DNA of 26,567 nucleotides from UBA1189 sp045594245 (lineage in GTDB: Bacteria > Bacteroidota > Bacteroidia > Bacteroidales > Bacteroidaceae). Shown here in pieces: positions 14,716 through 24,200 of this stretch (the stretch's first letter is position 1; the number at the start of each line of letters is the position of its first letter). The stretch is taken from the NCBI GenBank assembly GCA_045594245.1, contig JAZNYG010000045.1, forward strand, positions 1 through 26,567, in the 5' to 3' direction. A program made the translations under genes and the position numbers. A model generated the notes under the pieces. It was not told the origin of the DNA and ran no database searches. It worked only from the letters and a program-made list of their open reading frames with translations.

Positions 14716-15981
14716 ATGAGACGACTGAAGATATGCACGCTGCTGGTGGCCTTCGTGGGCTTGGCAGCTACGGCTCAGGAGAGGAGCACGCGCCTCACGC
14801 TGGGCGGATATGGCGAGGCGGTGATGACGCGCAACTTCTACAGCGACAAGTATATGCGCTATACCGATGCGGCCAACTACAAGGATGCCGAGGGGCACGG
14901 ACGTGCCGACCTCCCACACGTGGTGTTTTATGTGGGCTACGACTTCGGCAACGGGTGGAGCATGAGCTCGGAGATAGAGTTTGAGCACGGAGGCACTGAG
15001 AGCGCCATGGAGATAGAGGAAGAAGAGGGCGGCGAGTATGAATCGGAGGTGGAACGCGGAGGCGAGGTAGCCCTGGAGCAGTTCTGGATTCAGAAGTCGT
15101 GGTCGAGGGCGGCAAACCTGCGCATGGGACATATCATCGTGCCTGTGGGCGGCACCAACCAGCATCATATGCCTACGGAGTTTTTCACCGTATACCGCCT
15201 CGAGGGGGAGAACACCATCATGCCCTGCACGTGGCACGAGACGGGAGTGAGCCTATGGGGCCGACTGGGCGACTGGCGCTACGAGGTGCAGGCTCTGGCG
15301 GGCCTCGATGCCGACCGGTTCGGCCGCAAGGGATGGATACACGATGGGGCAGGGAGTCCCTACGAATTCAAGATTGCCAACAACTATGCGGCTGCGTTTC
15401 GTGTAGACAACTACTCGCTCCCAGGACTGCGCATGGCTGTGAGCGGATATGCAGGCAATGCCTTCAAGAACACGCTGAGCGCCACCGAGGCCGAACGCTA
15501 CAAGGATGTGAAGGGCACGGTGCTGATAGGCGCGATGGACTTCACCTACGATGCCTGTAACTGGATAGTGCGCGGCAACTTCGACTATGGGCACCTGACC
15601 GACTCGGAGCTCATCACCCGATACAACAAGACCATGCGCAAGGACTCTCCCTCGCCCAAGCAGGATGTGGCTTCCGATGCCATTGCCTACGGCATAGAGG
15701 CGGGGTACGACATCTTTGCACCGGTGGAGGCGATGCACGGGAAGGGGCAGCGACTCTACCTCTTCGGCCGCTACGAGGGCTACGACTCCATGTTCAGGAC
15801 GGCCGAGAATGTGATGGACTATGCCTGGTGTGGATGCCAGCGTGTGGCGGCAGGTGTCAACTACTTCCCCTTGAGCGATATCGTCATCAAGGCCGAGTAT
15901 AGCCACCGATTCATGGCCAAGGGCTACAACGACGAACCCTCGGTGTCGATAGGCATCGCCTACTCGGGATTCTTTAAGTGA
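14716..15981 (+). CDS. Porin-like outer membrane beta-barrel protein
   Basis: 421 aa. The signal peptide ends near AATAQ. The mature part alternates short amphipathic beta strands (LTLGGYGEAVM, HVVFYVGYDFGNGWSMSSEI, RMAVSGYAG, VGIEAGYD-like AYGIEAGYDIF) and ends in SVSIGIAYSGFFK, as in outer membrane porins of the OprP/O-type. A very acidic segment (MEIEEEEGGEYESEVE) near residue 100 could be a cation-attracting loop. It is first in a cluster with an imelysin lipoprotein 35 bp downstream and a di-heme protein after that, which suggests a role in passage of a metal or other substrate across the outer membrane. The solute is not known. No TonB box or plug domain was seen. Confidence 0.78.
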   Translation: MRRLKICTLLVAFVGLAATAQERSTRLTLGGYGEAVMTRNFYSDKYMRYTDAANYKDAEGHGRADLPHVVFYVGYDFGNGWSMSSEIEFEHGGTESAMEIEEEEGGEYESEVERGGEVALEQFWIQKSWSRAANLRMGHIIVPVGGTNQHHMPTEFFTVYRLEGENTIMPCTWHETGVSLWGRLGDWRYEVQALAGLDADRFGRKGWIHDGAGSPYEFKIANNYAAAFRVDNYSLPGLRMAVSGYAGNAFKNTLSATEAERYKDVKGTVLIGAMDFTYDACNWIVRGNFDYGHLTDSELITRYNKTMRKDSPSPKQDVASDAIAYGIEAGYDIFAPVEAMHGKGQRLYLFGRYEGYDSMFRTAENVMDYAWCGCQRVAAGVNYFPLSDIVIKAEYSHRFMAKGYNDEPSVSIGIAYSGFFK

Positions 15982-16016
15982 GAAAGTTGTAAAATAACTA
16001 AATAACCCCAACCACA

Positions 16017-17180
16017 ATGAAAAAGATTTTCAAGACAACACTTGCCATGCTGGGATGCATGGCACTGATGACTGGCTTCACCGCTTGCCAGCCCGACGAA
16101 CCCGAAAATGTGACTCCCGAGAATGCCAAGGAGGAGCTGCTGCAGAGGGTCATCGCCGACTATGTAGACAAGACCATCGTGCCAACCTACAAGGGTATGG
16201 CCGACAATGCTATCCTGCTGGCCGATGCCTGCGTCGCCATACAGGAGGCTCACGGGAACGGAACGTTGACACAAACAATGATTGCCGAGGCGGGCAACTA
16301 CTGGAAGCTGAGCCGCGACTACTGGGAGAAGAGCGAGGCCTTCCTCTATGGTGCTGCTGCCGACTACAACATCGACCCGCACATCGACTCATGGCCCCTC
16401 GACAAGAACATGATGGACTACCTGCTGGAGCTGCTGCGCAAGGGCAACAGCTGGGATGTGAGCAACCTGGGCTTCGGGCTGCTGGGCTTCCACTCGGTGG
16501 AGTATATGCTGTATGAGCTCAGTGCCGACGGTAACTCATCGCTGGTGCACAGCACCGACTACACGGCCGAGGAGATGACCTACCTCGTGGGCGTGGCCGA
16601 GGACCTGCGCGACCAGTGCGTATTCCTGGAGGCTTCGTGGGCTGGCGTGGACCAGGTGACGGCACAGAAGCAGGCCATACTGGAGGCTGCTGAGCTGGAG
16701 CCTGCCATGAACTACGGCGCCAACATGAAGATGGCCGGACAGGCGGGCAGCACTTACGTCACCTGCAAGGAGGCTGCTGAGGACCTCGTGCAGGGCTGCG
16801 TGACCATCGCCGATGAGGTGGCCAACACGAAGATGGGTATGCCCAATAGCGGTGAGGACCGCAACTACATAGAGTCGCCCTATGCGCTCAACTCCATCGT
16901 AGACTTCGTGGGCAATATCGTCAGCATTGAGAATGCCTATGCCGGAAGCCATGAGGGCGATGCTTCGCTGAGCGACTACATTAAGCGCGTGGATGCCGAC
17001 CTCGATGCTCGCGTACGGGCACAGATCGAGGCTGCCAAGGCTGCCATAGGTGTTATCCCCGAGCCCTTCTTCAAGACAGCGCAAGGCGCGGCTACCGACA
17101 ATGCTATCGACGTGGTGAACGCACTGGTGGAGATCCTCGAGGATGATGTGATGAATGCACTGAGTAAGGAAATGAAATAA
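16017..17180 (+). CDS. Imelysin family lipoprotein (peptidase M75-like)
   Basis: 387 aa. A lipoprotein signal ends in GFTAC (Cys24), so the product is an envelope lipoprotein. The imelysin signature GxHxxE is present as GFHSVEYMLYE near residue 160. Two helical repeats of the family can be followed from residue 40 (LLQRVIADYVDKTIVPTYKG) to the end. The late motif ALNSIVDFVGNIVSIENAY fits the conserved Asn-containing helix of the family. Imelysins are linked to iron uptake or regulation (ICMP, EfeO relatives); peptidase activity is doubtful for most members. The gene lies 9 bp before a di-heme oxidoreductase gene, an imelysin/DUF1111 pairing typical of iron-linked clusters. Confidence 0.9.
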   Translation: MKKIFKTTLAMLGCMALMTGFTACQPDEPENVTPENAKEELLQRVIADYVDKTIVPTYKGMADNAILLADACVAIQEAHGNGTLTQTMIAEAGNYWKLSRDYWEKSEAFLYGAAADYNIDPHIDSWPLDKNMMDYLLELLRKGNSWDVSNLGFGLLGFHSVEYMLYELSADGNSSLVHSTDYTAEEMTYLVGVAEDLRDQCVFLEASWAGVDQVTAQKQAILEAAELEPAMNYGANMKMAGQAGSTYVTCKEAAEDLVQGCVTIADEVANTKMGMPNSGEDRNYIESPYALNSIVDFVGNIVSIENAYAGSHEGDASLSDYIKRVDADLDARVRAQIEAAKAAIGVIPEPFFKTAQGAATDNAIDVVNALVEILEDDVMNALSKEMK

Positions 17181-17189
17181 CGATTGACG

Positions 17190-18884
17190 ATGATGAAAAC
17201 GAACAAGCATCTGCTCCCCATAGCCCTCGTGCTATGTGCTGCGCTCACGGCCTGCCAGGAGGATGAGAATGTCACTGGCGGCAATGAGCAGGGTGGCACC
17301 ACACCCGCCGAACTTCCCGACTGGTACTACGCTGGCGGACAGCTGGGCACTACGCCCTTGGCTACCTACAATGCCTTTGAGCAACCCACGCAGTCGGTAC
17401 ACAATGCCGGCATGTACCCTGCCTTCAAGAATGGCGAGACACTGTTTGAAGACCCCTTCAACACCCAGCACAGCGGACTGCGCTCGGGCCTCGGACCTAC
17501 CTATATACGCACCTCGTGTGTGCACTGCCACCCCGGTTATGGCCATGGCAAGCGCATCGAGGCGGGACCTTTCGACACCAACGAGATAGGCAACGGATGC
17601 CTCCTGGTAGTGTACAACAAGGCCGACGAGAGCTACGTGAGCTGGCTGGCAGGTATGCCGCAGAGCCATGCCGTGGCACCCTTCAAGGCACCTGTCGACG
17701 AGAGCCAGATCATCGTGGAGTGGAAGGAACATACCGACCTGTGGGGCAACAAGTTCCCCGACGGAGAGACCTACGAACTGCAGTACCCCGAGGTGACCAT
17801 GCCCAAGACGGCCATCTATGCCTACAATGAGGGTAGTGACGAGGTGCGTGCCCTCATCGATGCGCAGGAGTATGGGGTGAAGCTGGAGTCTACCATCGGC
17901 ATCTACGGCACCGGACTGCTCGATGCCATCACCGACGAGGACATCATCGCTGAGTGGACCAAGCAGGAACTGGATGGCTATATGACCAACGGACTCAATA
18001 CGGCCTACTTTGAGAATGGACAGTGGAAGAACTTCTACAAGAACACCGCACAGGGTGGCGACGGCACTCCCTACGTGCGCCGCTACACCTATGCCATGAG
18101 CCGCGGACCCTTGCAGGACGGTGCTGGCGCCAATGCCTTCTGGAACATCACCAACGCTACCCGCAGCGACCGCCGCTTCCACTACCTCGATGCAGCCGGC
18201 ACCTACGCCAAGACCTCGGCACAGGACCCCGAAGTGCAGGCGGGATTTGAGGCCTACCTCAGCAATATGCTGCTCACCAACGACTCGCTCCGCGACACGC
18301 ACCCCGCATGGTTTGAGGGCACGATGGAGGAGCGCATCATGGCCTACCTCACCGACAAGAACCTGCCCGTGGAGGTCACCGACAAGGAGTATACCGACCT
18401 CATGGTGTGGCATCGCGGACTGGCCGTGCCTGCCGTGCGCAACGTGCACGACGTGAAGGTGAAGCGCGGCAAGGAGCTCTTCGAAGAGATTGGCTGTGCC
18501 TACTGTCATCGTCCCTCATGGACTACAGGGCGCGATGAGGTGCGCGACCCAGCCCGCTTCTTTGCCGATGGCGACCTGCCCTCGTATCCCAATCAGACCA
18601 TCTGGCCCTACACCGACATGGTGCAGCACAAGCTACACATGGTCAACGATATCCGCACAGGATGGTGCCGCACCACGCCTCTCTGGGGACGTGGCCTGCA
18701 TCAGAAGGCAACGGGTTCGCCCACCGCAGACCGCCTGCACGACTGCCGTGCACGTACGACCCTCGAAGCCATCATGTGGCACGGCGTGAGCGAGCAGAGC
18801 GATGCCTATCAGACGGTGGTCAACTTCCGCGAACTGACCAAGGAGGACCGTGAAGCGGTAATCAAGTTCCTCGATGCCATTTAA
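17190..18884 (+). CDS. Di-heme oxidoreductase (DUF1111/DHOR-type) lipoprotein
   Basis: 564 aa from the ATG at 17190; the TTG at 17184 is less likely. The signal sequence ends in a lipobox LTAC (Cys22). Two c-type heme motifs are visible: CVHCH at residues 110-114 and CAYCH at 436-440, near the start of the N-terminal domain and in the C-terminal cytochrome domain, as in the di-heme peroxidase-like DUF1111 family. Further family-like stretches are SGLRSGLGPTYIRTSC and TTPLWGRGLHQKATGSP, the latter near the second heme. It likely performs electron transfer or peroxide/metal redox chemistry in the periplasm together with the imelysin. The hemes need a cytochrome c assembly system; such a gene follows after a repeat element. 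Confidence 0.9.
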   Translation: MMKTNKHLLPIALVLCAALTACQEDENVTGGNEQGGTTPAELPDWYYAGGQLGTTPLATYNAFEQPTQSVHNAGMYPAFKNGETLFEDPFNTQHSGLRSGLGPTYIRTSCVHCHPGYGHGKRIEAGPFDTNEIGNGCLLVVYNKADESYVSWLAGMPQSHAVAPFKAPVDESQIIVEWKEHTDLWGNKFPDGETYELQYPEVTMPKTAIYAYNEGSDEVRALIDAQEYGVKLESTIGIYGTGLLDAITDEDIIAEWTKQELDGYMTNGLNTAYFENGQWKNFYKNTAQGGDGTPYVRRYTYAMSRGPLQDGAGANAFWNITNATRSDRRFHYLDAAGTYAKTSAQDPEVQAGFEAYLSNMLLTNDSLRDTHPAWFEGTMEERIMAYLTDKNLPVEVTDKEYTDLMVWHRGLAVPAVRNVHDVKVKRGKELFEEIGCAYCHRPSWTTGRDEVRDPARFFADGDLPSYPNQTIWPYTDMVQHKLHMVNDIRTGWCRTTPLWGRGLHQKATGSPTADRLHDCRARTTLEAIMWHGVSEQSDAYQTVVNFRELTKEDREAVIKFLDAI

Positions 18885-18943
18885 TGGAACTATTTTTAAC
18901 GTTGTTCAATATAAGACTAAAAACACAGATTAACCCACGATAG

Positions 18944-19194
18944 TGTCATCCTGAGTGAAACGAACCTTTAGGTCGACGCCCGAAGGGGCTGAAGTCAAGG
19001 ATCTCGCGCAGGGCCGACGCGGTATGATAGCGTCGGTTGCGACGGCAGCGCGGAGCATTAGCGCTGCTTGCGACAAAGGGGAGGTTTATCTCCCCCAGAG
19101 GAGCGTGCTTTAGCACCATTAACTTTAGTTTACCCGAGGAGTCTCTCCTTTCAAGAGGCTTTTGCGAGATGCTTCATATTCATTCAGCATGACA
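18944..19194. repeat. Composite palindromic repeat upstream of ccsBA
   Basis: The ends are imperfect inverted repeats: TGTCATCCTGAGTGAA at 18944 against TGTCATGCTGAATGAA read on the minus strand from 19194 (14 of 16 match), with AGGATCTCGC / GCGAGATGCT further inside. The interior holds a run of GC-rich hairpins: 19014-19036, 19045-19067, GGGGAG/CTCCCC at 19078-19095, GTGCT/AGCAC near 19105-19116. The end type is a common dispersed repeat of Bacteroidetes genomes, from memory. It separates the di-heme gene from ccsBA, and its right end supplies an ATG at 19189. Confidence 0.7.
19014..19075. repeat. Two tandem hairpins with compensatory changes
   Basis: Two 31-bp units each form a 7-bp stem with a 9-nt loop followed by TTGCGAC. 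Stem 1 is CCGACGC/GCGTCGG with loop GGTATGATA; stem 2 is GCAGCGC/GCGCTGC with loop GGAGCATTA. The stems differ at three base pairs, and in each case both sides change so pairing is kept. Confidence 0.75.
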
Positions 19195-19212
19195 CAAACG
19201 AAAACACCGACA

Positions 19213-20451
19213 ATGACAACAACCTATCCCCGACTGCTCAAGACGCTCTCGTTTGGTACTCTGGCGCTGGTGGCGCTGCTGCTCATGGTGGCCACCATCG
19301 TGGAGAAGTTGCATGGCACCGAGTACGTGACCTCACACATCTATACCTCGTGGTGGATGATAGCGCTGTGGGCGCTGGCTGCCGTGGCGGGCACGCTCTA
19401 CATCGTGCGCCAGCGTATGTGGCGAGGGGTGTGTACCTTCGGGCTGCACGTGGCGCTGCTGCTCATCCTCATAGGGGCGCTCACCACGCACCTCACGGGC
19501 ATACAGGGGCGTGTGCATCTGCGTCAGTGGATGCCGCCTGCCAAGACCTACTACGTGAGCGATGGCACGGAGCGGGTATTGCCCTTCCGTATCGCACTCG
19601 ACAACTTCGAGGTGGAGTACTACGAGGGCACCGACGCACCTAAGGACTATGTGAGCCATCTGCTCATCACCGACGCGCAGGGCAATACCACCGTGGGGAC
19701 GGTGGCCATGAACAAGATACTCAAGCACAAGGGCTACCGGTTCTATCAGACGAGCTACGACGCGGATGGCCGCGGCAGCATACTCTCCATCAGTCACGAC
19801 CCCTACGGCATAGCCATCACCTACGCAGGCTATCTGCTGCTGTTGGTGTCGATGATGGGCTTCTTCTTCGAGCGCAAGAGCGGCTTCCGTCACCTGCTGC
19901 GCACGAGTACGCTGGCCGTACGCATCGCTGCCGTGGTAGGCAGTGTATGTGGCGTCATAGTGGCTACGGTGATGGTGCTGAGCTACACCCATAGCGACGA
20001 ACCGCTGATACCTGTGCTGCGCTCGCCCCTGCTGGGCATCCACGTGTCGGTCATCATGATGGCCTACGTGCTGCTCTTCTGCACCCTAGTATGTGGCATA
20101 GCGGCCGAGGTGCAGCATCGCCGCCGTGGCGACCATAGCCGTGCCATCGGTCAGCTCCACGTGGCCAGCCGCCTGATGCTCTATCCCGCGCTGATGCTGC
20201 TCATGGCAGGCATCTTCATCGGTGCCGTGTGGGCCAACGTGTCATGGGGCCGCTACTGGGGCTGGGACCCCAAGGAGGTGTGGGCACTCATCACGATGCT
20301 CATCTATGCCGCCCCGCTCCACAGCCGCTCTATGCCGTGGTTTGCCCGCCCCATGGCACTGCACCGCTACTGCATCCTCGCCTTCCTCACCGTACTGATG
20401 ACCTACTTCGGTGTTAACTACCTGCTGGGCGGCATACACAGCTATGCGTGA
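19213..20451 (+). CDS. Cytochrome c assembly protein, CcsA/ResB-type fusion
   Basis: 412 aa from the ATG at 19213. The ATG at 19189 lies inside the end of a repeat, so it is a second choice. This system II factor moves heme across the inner membrane and ligates it to CxxCH motifs. Three N-terminal membrane helices (to about residue 105) and a periplasmic stretch of about 110 residues with ResB-like KILKHKGYRFYQTSYD come first. At least five further helices follow with the CcsA signature: a His in GIHVSVIMMAYVL, the WWD loop WGRYWGWDPKEVWAL and a C-terminal His in GGIHSY, which together bind heme. The ResB part is shorter than in full CcsBA proteins. It is probably linked in function to the di-heme protein upstream, its likely client. 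Confidence 0.9.
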   Translation: MTTTYPRLLKTLSFGTLALVALLLMVATIVEKLHGTEYVTSHIYTSWWMIALWALAAVAGTLYIVRQRMWRGVCTFGLHVALLLILIGALTTHLTGIQGRVHLRQWMPPAKTYYVSDGTERVLPFRIALDNFEVEYYEGTDAPKDYVSHLLITDAQGNTTVGTVAMNKILKHKGYRFYQTSYDADGRGSILSISHDPYGIAITYAGYLLLLVSMMGFFFERKSGFRHLLRTSTLAVRIAAVVGSVCGVIVATVMVLSYTHSDEPLIPVLRSPLLGIHVSVIMMAYVLLFCTLVCGIAAEVQHRRRGDHSRAIGQLHVASRLMLYPALMLLMAGIFIGAVWANVSWGRYWGWDPKEVWALITMLIYAAPLHSRSMPWFARPMALHRYCILAFLTVLMTYFGVNYLLGGIHSYA

Positions 20452-20470
20452 CGCGTGGTGCCTCCCAATC

Positions 20471-20624
20471 GGAGCCGTCCGTTAGGATTGCCAGAGCCGT
20501 TTGGCAAAATTATCAGAGCCTTTCAATAAAACTGCCGGAGCCTTTCGTTAGAAAAAATCTCTTTGTCTGATTTCCGAATTCTCTTTGTCTGATTTCGCTA
20601 ACGAGCTTTAAAGCACTTTACCCC
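20471..20624. repeat. 22-bp periodic array, seven units
   Basis: Units start at 20471, 20493, 20515, 20537, 20559, 20581 and 20603, exactly 22 bp each. Units 1-4 share (A/G)GAGCC(G/T)(T/C)(T/C) at the start. Units 5 and 6 share the first 16 bases CTCTTTGTCTGATTTC. Unit 7 is diverged and ends exactly where the inverted-repeat element at 20625 begins. No spacers are present, so it is not a CRISPR. Confidence 0.65.
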
Positions 20625-20983
20625 AATAGGTTGTCCGGCTGTCCTTGTACGCTGCAATCTGCTGTGCCTCACCTTTTTAACGAGGACAACCCAGGCTATC
20701 CCCGAGTTGTCCTCCCTGAACAGTGATCATAATACCATCAGATTTGATTTACAAGGCTTCTGCCCTGAAAGACATAAGTCGTTACTATTCTGCTTACAGG
20801 CAGAAAACATTCTCCCTGCAGGTAGAACATTTTCTCCCTGCAGGGAGAAAGCGCTCTCCTTGCAAGGGTAGTGAGTTCCCTTATTCAGTCATCAGGGACA
20901 ACCCAAGGATGACCAAGGTCATCCTTGTTTACTTACTGGTATACAATGTGTTATTCCGTGCAAGGACAGCCGGACAACCTATT
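20625..20983. mobile_element. 359-bp element with 27-bp terminal inverted repeats (MITE-like)
   Basis: The left end 20625-20651 and the right end 20957-20983 are inverted repeats matching at 26 of 27 bases, sharing GGTTGTCCGGCTGTCCTTG. The 8-mer GGACAACC or its complement occurs at 20629, 20684, 20896 and 20972, with a 7/8 match at 20706. Internal palindromes are GAGGACAAC/GTTGTCCTC (20682-20714) and arms CAAGGATGACC/GGTCATCCTTG at 20904-20927. There is no ORF for a transposase. No clear target-site duplication was seen. A non-autonomous element or a structured regulatory region are both possible. Confidence 0.6.
20797..20884. repeat. Four 22-bp palindromic units inside the element
   Basis: Units start at 20797, 20819, 20841 and 20863. 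The first three open CAGG(C/T/G)AGAA and close with TCTCC(C/T)TG, so each is an inverted repeat; the fourth has AAGGG/CCCTT ends. Adjacent ends create the perfect 20-mer TTTCTCCCTGCAGGGAGAAA at 20831-20850. A possible preceding unit at 20775 has TAAG/CTTA ends. Confidence 0.7.
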
Positions 20984-21176
20984 CAGCAACACTTGTTTTA
21001 TATACAGTCTATAAACCTGCAGCTCTGCTGCTTAGTCTTCGTTTTCGTACAGTCAAAGGCTGTCTTATCGTTGCAATCTCCGAATGCTTTAGAAAAATTA
21101 CCTGCAGTATGACACTCCTCGATAATTTGTTTGAATAAAAAACGGGGAATCGATAAGCTTTCTCGGGGATAATCAT

Positions 21177-21185
21177 TATATTTGC
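21177..21185 (+). promoter_or_regulatory. -7 promoter box of the fusion helicase gene
   Basis: TATATTTGC is a perfect TAnnTTTGC match, 48 bp before the ATG at 21234, so the leader is about 43 nt. Between the repeat element (ending 20983) and this box nothing else is recognised. Confidence 0.65.
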
Positions 21186-21233
21186 GAATTAATACCATAG
21201 AATAGCGGTCAAAAGGTTCCAAAGAATAGAAAA

Positions 21234-24200
21234 ATGTCGATATGGAGTAGACTATTAGGGATAAAGGATGCCTCAGACCTGAATAGATTAATAGGCCGAG
21301 AACAAACATCCACCTTGTATGATGCATCGCATTATGCAATAGTGGATGTGGAGATAAGTTTGAGGGATAATAAAATCCATGACATAGGTTCTATACGCTA
21401 TGATAGGTCTACATTCCACAGTGCTTCTAAAGATCAACTTCTCAAATTTCTTGGTGACGTGGATTTTATTTGTGGACATAATATTATCCATCATGATGCG
21501 AAATATCTTTTTGGAGATAAAAAGATGCGCTGGCTTCTTGTTGACACTCTATATATGTCGCCTTTATTGTTCCCCGAACGTCCATACCACAAACTCATAA
21601 AGGACGACAAGCTGATGAGCGAACAGATGAATAATCCTGTGAATGACTGTAGCAAAACACAAGATTTATTGTTCGATGAAATAACACGTTGGAAGTCTCT
21701 GTCGGAGGACAAACGCAAATTGTTTGCTTCACTATTGATAGGTAAGGAGGAGTTTAGAGGGTTTCTACTTATGGTAGGGGCTGAGAGCATACCAGCCCGT
21801 GAGTTACCAGAACTAATTAGGAGCGTTTACGGAGGTAGAATATGTCATCATGCAGACATTGATTCATTGGTCAAGCAATATCCTTGCGAGTTGGCTTATG
21901 CTTTAGCATTAATTGATACTACGGATTATCGTTCCATCACGCCTAGTTGGGTATTGCGTAATTATCCTCAGGTGGAGTATGTGGTAAAACTATTGCGTGA
22001 AACTCATTGTAGTATTGGGTGTGACTATTGTAATTCTCAGTTAGATGTACACCAGAGTTTGAAAACTTTCTTTGGTTATGACCAATTCCGTACATATGAG
22101 AATGAACCTCTTCAAGAGAAGGCTGCAAGAGCAGCTGTGGATGGTAAATCACTCTTGGCTATATTCCCGACTGGTGGAGGTAAGTCGCTGACATTCCAAC
22201 TTCCTGCACTGATGGCTGGTCGCTCTGTTCATGGACTCACTGTCGTGATATCTCCTTTGCAATCTTTAATGAAAGACCAAGTTGATAACTTGGCGGAAAG
22301 AGGAATCACAGATGCGGTCACAATCAACGGTTTGTTGGATCCTATCACTAGAGCTCTGTCTATCCAGAGAGTACAGGATGGTGAAGCTTCATTATTGTAT
22401 ATAGCACCCGAGATGCTTCGTTCCAAAACGATTGAGAAGGTGCTAATGTCGCGTCATGTAGTAAGATTTGTGATAGATGAAGCGCATTGTTTTTCTTCTT
22501 GGGGTCAGGATTTCAGAGTCGACTACCTCTATATAGGGAAGTTTATCCGTGAATATCAGCGAAAGAAAGGATGCAAGAGTCCTATTCCTGTATCTTGTTT
22601 CACAGCTACGGCAAAGCAGAAAGTTGTGCAAGACATCTGCGACTATTTCAAACGTGAATTGGATTTAGATTTACAATTGTTTGCATCGAAAGCTGCACGT
22701 ACCAATCTCCGCTACTCTGTCATACATACAGATACGGATGAGGATAAATATATAAAGTTGAGACAACTTGTAGCAGAATTTGATTGTCCGACAATTATAT
22801 ATGTGTCACGAACCAAGCGAACTAAAGAGTTGTCGGCCAAACTGACCCGCGATGGCTTCAAGGCATTGCCTTTCAATGGTAAGATGGAGGCCGAAGAGAA
22901 GATTGCCAATCAAGATGACTTCATGAACGACAAGGTTCGTATCATTGTTGCCACATCGGCGTTCGGAATGGGTGTTGACAAAAAGGATGTTGGATTGGTC
23001 ATACATTATGATATATCCGACTCTTTGGAGAATTATGTGCAAGAAGCGGGAAGGGCTGGTCGTGACCCACATCTCAACGCTCGTTGCTATGTACTTTATA
23101 AAGATAGTGACCTTGACAAGCATTTCATATTATTGAATCAGACCAAACTGAGCATAAGTGAAATTCAGCAGATTTGGAAAGCGATTAAGAGTCTTACTAA
23201 ACAGCGCCCAAGGATTTGTTGTTCGGCACTCGAAATAGCAAGACATGCAGGATGGGACGATTCGGTCTCTGACATAGAAACTCGTGTCCGTACAGCCTTG
23301 TCGGCTTTAGAGCAAGGTGGTTATCTTGAGCGAGGGAACAATGTTCCTCATGTATATGCTACAGGCATTACGGTCAAGAATATGGACGAGGCAAGAAAAC
23401 GCATCACTGAGTCCATTTTGTTTGAAAGTGATGAAATTGAAAAGGCTGTAAGAATTATCAAATCGTTGATTTCTCAGAAACAAATCAGTAAAGCACAAGA
23501 TGCTGATGCCGAATCCCGTGTAGACTATTTGGCCGACATATTGGGCCTGACCAAAGGTGAGGTTATATCCGCTGTTGAGAGAATGCGGCAAGAAGGAATT
23601 CTGGCCGACAGTAAAGATATTTCAGCATACCTTCAAGATGCAGGAGACTCGGAACGAAATTCTTTAATGCTTCTCGAGCGTTTCGCAAAGCTGGAACAAT
23701 ATATCTTAAGCCATATCCCAGACGGTGCATTAAAAATATCCAGCAAACAATTGAATGACAATGCCGTAAATGACGGAATAACGATGTCCAAGGAAAAAGA
23801 CATTCGGACATTGCTTTACTTCCTCACCGTGAAGGGCTATACACGGAAGAAAGAGGATGGCAATCACAACATGGAGATTATTCGTCAGGCCGATATGGAG
23901 TCTACCATCAGCCGCTTCGAAAGGCGATTGGAGATATGTCGTTTTGCCGTAGATTGGTTATACAAATTGGTAGCAGAAAAGTCTTTTGAGTCCAAACCGA
24001 ATAATGCTGTCCAGTTTTCTGTCGTAGAACTTCTGAACCAAATAAAATCCAGCCATAATTCCCTCTTCAGCAGTTTTGAGACACTACAATTGGAGGACGT
24101 AGAGGAAGCGCTACTTTATTTGTCCAAAATCGGAGCGCTAAAGCTTGAAGGAGGTTTTCTTGTCCTTTACAATGCAATGGATATCCGAAGATTGAAGGAC

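Noticed and set aside
17232..18509. 425-aa minus-strand ORF
   Set aside because: Antisense to the di-heme gene, which has two CxxCH motifs and a lipobox; the antisense product has low complexity in Val, His and Gly.
21234..21700. Helicase N-terminus as an unrelated upstream gene fused by error
   Set aside because: The frame is continuous, the exonuclease motifs are complete, and a promoter precedes the ATG at 21234.
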